Origin: Candidatus Methanomethylophilus sp. UBA78
Lineage (GTDB): Archaea; Thermoplasmatota; Thermoplasmata; Methanomassiliicoccales; Methanomethylophilaceae
Length of the DNA: 14,130 bases
Reading direction: 5' to 3'
Assembly: GCA_002503545.1 (NCBI GenBank)
Contig: DARY01000018.1
Coordinates: 27,428-41,557, forward strand
Part shown: piece by piece, positions 12,161-14,130 of the stretch
Numbering within the stretch: the first letter of the stretch is position 1
Layout of the letters: every line of letters starts with the position of its first letter
Translations under genes and position numbers: made by a program
Notes under the pieces: model-generated
What the model was told of the DNA's origin: nothing
Database searches by the model: none
The model's input: the letters and a program-made list of their open reading frames with translations, nothing else

Positions 12161-12469
12161 TCATCCGAAGAGTGCGCTGAGTCCAGCGGCAGCCTCGTCC
12201 TCGCTGACCTTCTCCTCCTCTTCCTCTGCCTTTTCTTCGGCGGGGGCGGCGGCAGCTGCTGCGGGAGCGGCGGCTACGGCTGCGGGAGCGGCGACGGAGG
12301 CGTTTGCGATAGCCTCTTTGATGTCAACTCCCTCGAGGGAGGCAACGAGTGCCTTGACTTTCGCGGCGTCAACTTCTACGCCTGCTGCGGTGAGGATGGC
12401 CGTGATGGCATCTTCAGTGATCTCTTTTCCAGCAGAGTAGAGGACCATTGCGCTGTAAATATACTGCAT
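12161..12469 (-). CDS. rpl12: Ribosomal protein P1 (archaeal L12), stalk
   Basis: This acidic stalk protein binds the C-terminal helices of P0 as dimers and recruits translation factors to the large ribosomal subunit. The 102-residue protein starts MQYIYSAMVLYSAGKEIT and has the N-terminal helical dimerisation domain (to about residue 60). An Ala/Pro-rich hinge and a run of Glu/Lys follow, then the conserved C-terminal GLSALFG, shared with P0, which contacts elongation factors. I chose ATG 12469: AGGAG lies 9 bp before it, whereas the in-frame TTG at 12478 immediately abuts that ribosome-binding site. It is the third gene of the stalk operon, 14 bp after rpl10. Confidence 0.95.
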   Translation of the reverse strand: MQYIYSAMVLYSAGKEITEDAITAILTAAGVEVDAAKVKALVASLEGVDIKEAIANASVAAPAAVAAAPAAAAAAPAEEKAEEEEEKVSEDEAAAGLSALFG

Positions 12470-12483
12470 TTCTTTCAACTCCT

Positions 12484-13491
12484 TTATCCGAACAGAGCTC
12501 CGAGACCGGCGGCGACTTCTTCCTCCGTCTGCTCTTCGCTCTTTTCATCTGCTTTCTGCTCCGCCTCGTTGACGGCGGGCTCTGCTGCGGCGGACGGTGC
12601 GGCGACTGCGAAGCTGCTAAGCCTCGCGGCGATGTCATCGTTCGTGAATCCGGACGCAGAAGCAAGGGCAAGCATCTGTCTGTCTGCCTTCGCAAAAAGC
12701 GCTCCAATTGTCTCTTTAGTCGGTATCGCGGCCTCAACAGACAGCGCAGAAGCGCTCCTGTATGCCTTCGCAATCAGCGGTACGATAGTCTCCTTCGCAG
12801 GGTATGCGATCTCGACTGCGAGCGCCAACGCGTCGTGCGCGGCCGTAGCGAACATAGAGGTGTAATAATCGTCAGGTATGTCCAGAACATCCAAGCCGTA
12901 GACGATCCCATCGCCGTAGACCGCTCTCGCGTTCATTCCGACTTCCATGGGAAGGATTTCCAGCTTGGGAAGCATTGCTGCGAGTTCGGGAGAGATGGCC
13001 TCTCCTGCCTTCACAACAGTGGTGTCCTTCTTGACGGTTATTTTCCCGTTCATGATCTGAGCGGGTAGGCCTAGTTTCTGAAGTTCACCGATGATCGGTC
13101 CGGGTCCGAACTGCGTAGGTCCGGCGGGGACGACGATGTCGAACGGTGCGATCTGCCCTGCCTTAGCAGGTGCGGGGGAGCTCGTCGCCTTAAGCTTGTT
13201 GAAGAGCTTGAAGGGGTTGAGGTCCGTGGTGACGATCGCGCACTGTCCGCTGACGTGCTCCTTCAGCTTCTCCACTCCGGGCTTGGACTGGGCCGCCATG
13301 TCGAGAGCCAAGAGCATGAGGTTGTTCTTGGTCATCCTGATCTTGGCGTGTTCCCTCATTCCTGCCCTCATGGACTGAACCTGGGGAGCGGGTATCTCCT
13401 GCATGTCCACGATCGCTATGACCGGGTACTGCTGGATATCGTCGACGATCTCTTTTACGATGTCCTTCTTCCAACTTGCGACGTGTGCCAT
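12484..13491 (-). CDS. rpl10: Ribosomal protein P0 (archaeal L10), stalk base
   Basis: P0 anchors the stalk to 23S rRNA and carries the P1 dimers. The 335-residue protein, the usual archaeal length, starts MAHVASWKKDIVKEIVDDIQ. It has the rRNA-binding domain including MTKNNLMLLAL (53-63), the inserted domain II with PAGPTQFGPGPIIGELQKLG, a long C-terminal helical region with successive P1-binding helices, and a Glu/Lys/Ala-rich tail ending in GLGALFG. The start is ATG 13491, preceded by GGGAGGT just after the rpl1 stop; 34 further in-frame codons upstream lie inside rpl1 and are not part of the protein. Codon choice is visibly less GC-extreme than in the flanking genes, as expected for a highly expressed gene. 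Confidence 0.96.
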   Translation of the reverse strand: MAHVASWKKDIVKEIVDDIQQYPVIAIVDMQEIPAPQVQSMRAGMREHAKIRMTKNNLMLLALDMAAQSKPGVEKLKEHVSGQCAIVTTDLNPFKLFNKLKATSSPAPAKAGQIAPFDIVVPAGPTQFGPGPIIGELQKLGLPAQIMNGKITVKKDTTVVKAGEAISPELAAMLPKLEILPMEVGMNARAVYGDGIVYGLDVLDIPDDYYTSMFATAAHDALALAVEIAYPAKETIVPLIAKAYRSASALSVEAAIPTKETIGALFAKADRQMLALASASGFTNDDIAARLSSFAVAAPSAAAEPAVNEAEQKADEKSEEQTEEEVAAGLGALFG

Positions 13492-13504
13492 CCTTAGACC
13501 TCCC

Positions 13505-14122
13505 TCACATAAGCCTCTCTGACGGGCCCATGGTTGTCTTGACGTACGCGGAGTCGATGTTGTGCTTTCCTTTCTCAAGGTGGGCTTCAACACGCTTCAT
13601 GATGACTTCGACGTTGTCGGCGATGTCATCTGCGGACATCTCCACGGTTCCAACGGGCACGTGGAAAGTCTTCCTGTCTTTCGTCCTGACGGTAACAGAC
13701 TTGCGGAGACCGTCGATCATCGCGGTCGGATCTGCTCCGGGGGCGATGGGCTTCGGCATTTTTCCGCGGGGACCGAGAACGGTACCGAGCCTCTTACCGA
13801 CGACCGCCATCAGGGTGGCCTCGGCTATGAAGTAGTCGATGCTGTTCGCGACCTTCTTTGCCTGTTTCTTGTTGCCAGCGAGGGTCCCGAGTTCCTCGGG
13901 AGTGATCACTAGGTCAGCAACGTCCTTGGCTTTCAAGGCTAGTTCGCCACCGCCAATGACAGCGATCTTGACCTGCTTTCCGCGGCCCTTCGGAAGGACT
14001 ACGTCCTCCTGAATACGGTTCTTCGGAAGAGACAGATCTACATCTCTGAGATTGACGGCCAACTCAACCGTTTCTACAAATTTGCGCTTCTTCGCACTAT
14101 CCAGTGCCTTCTGCACAGCCAT
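13505..14122 (-). CDS. rpl1: Ribosomal protein L1
   Basis: L1 binds helices 76-78 of 23S rRNA and forms the mobile L1 stalk that helps release deacylated tRNA. In several archaea and bacteria it also represses its own operon by binding the mRNA. The 205-residue protein, slightly short for an archaeal L1, contains the conserved block GKRLGTVLGPRGKMPKP at about 126-142 and KSVTVRTKDRKTFHVPVGT near 158-176. The start ATG 14122 leaves only 8 bp to the window edge, so its promoter, ribosome-binding site and any upstream gene (often rpl11) are outside. The stop lies 13 bp before the rpl10 start. A specific L1-binding mRNA site was not identified. Confidence 0.95.
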   Translation of the reverse strand: MAVQKALDSAKKRKFVETVELAVNLRDVDLSLPKNRIQEDVVLPKGRGKQVKIAVIGGGELALKAKDVADLVITPEELGTLAGNKKQAKKVANSIDYFIAEATLMAVVGKRLGTVLGPRGKMPKPIAPGADPTAMIDGLRKSVTVRTKDRKTFHVPVGTVEMSADDIADNVEVIMKRVEAHLEKGKHNIDSAYVKTTMGPSERLM

Positions 14123-14130
14123 TACGGTTG

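Noticed and set aside
12083..12865. Plus-strand frame rich in Ser/Gly/Cys opposite rpl12 and rpl10
   Set aside because: It is the complement of the Ala/Glu-rich stalk tails; no independent start signal or family match.
14020..14122. L1-binding autoregulatory site near the start of rpl1
   Set aside because: Known in some methanogens, but I could not identify a convincing copy of the rRNA-like stem-loop in the visible 5' part, and the leader is outside the window.

Overview
The window looks like ordinary chromosome from a GC-rich euryarchaeon. The archaeal marks are clear: an iron-sulfur DNA primase large subunit, ribosomal stalk proteins of the L1/P0/P1 type with the shared archaeal/eukaryotic Leu-Phe-Gly tail, a CDP-alcohol phosphotransferase of the archaetidylinositol-phosphate type, an AK6/Fap7-type adenylate kinase, an archaeal phosphopantothenate-pathway ligase, and TATA boxes placed close to start codons. 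Heavy use of AGG (Arg) and ATA (Ile) codons, high GC and an FtsZ-family protein would fit Thermoplasmata, perhaps Methanomassiliicoccales. That placement is an inference from style, not from a marker gene. I count 17 protein genes, one of them cut by the left edge. I see no mobile elements, CRISPR arrays, rRNA or tRNA.

Layout. Positions 1-276 (minus) hold the N-terminus of a malic enzyme. After a divergent intergenic region with a palindromic TATA-like element, two plus-strand genes follow: a radical SAM protein with unusual cysteine spacing (460-2073) and the primase large subunit priL (2097-3125). Convergent to these is a tightly packed seven-gene minus-strand operon running from 9498 down to 3132: 4-phosphopantoate--beta-alanine ligase, S-adenosylhomocysteine hydrolase, two GT4 glycosyltransferases, a PfkB-family nucleoside kinase, an AK6-type kinase and a CDP-alcohol phosphatidyltransferase. 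Adjacent genes are separated by 5 bp or less or overlap by 4-10 bp. Upstream is a small orphan gene (9544-9855), then a 379-bp gene-poor stretch that may encode a short RNA. trmJ follows on the plus strand (10235-10966).

Convergent with trmJ, and overlapping it by 47 bp, is a two-gene minus-strand unit: a ribbon-helix-helix DNA-binding protein followed one base later by a short, divergent FtsZ/tubulin-fold protein. The right end carries the ribosomal stalk operon rpl1-rpl10-rpl12 (minus strand, 14122-12161), with a strong hairpin downstream.

How the genes fit together. The seven-gene operon contains a plausible methylation-cycle/nucleoside salvage chain (SAH hydrolase to nucleoside kinase to nucleoside monophosphate kinase). 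It also contains a plausible glycolipid set (two glycosyltransferases and a phospholipid headgroup synthase). The most unusual unit is the RHH plus divergent FtsZ-like pair. It recalls the cdrS-ftsZ2 arrangement of haloarchaea, but its FtsZ-like protein lacks a recognisable catalytic T7 loop.
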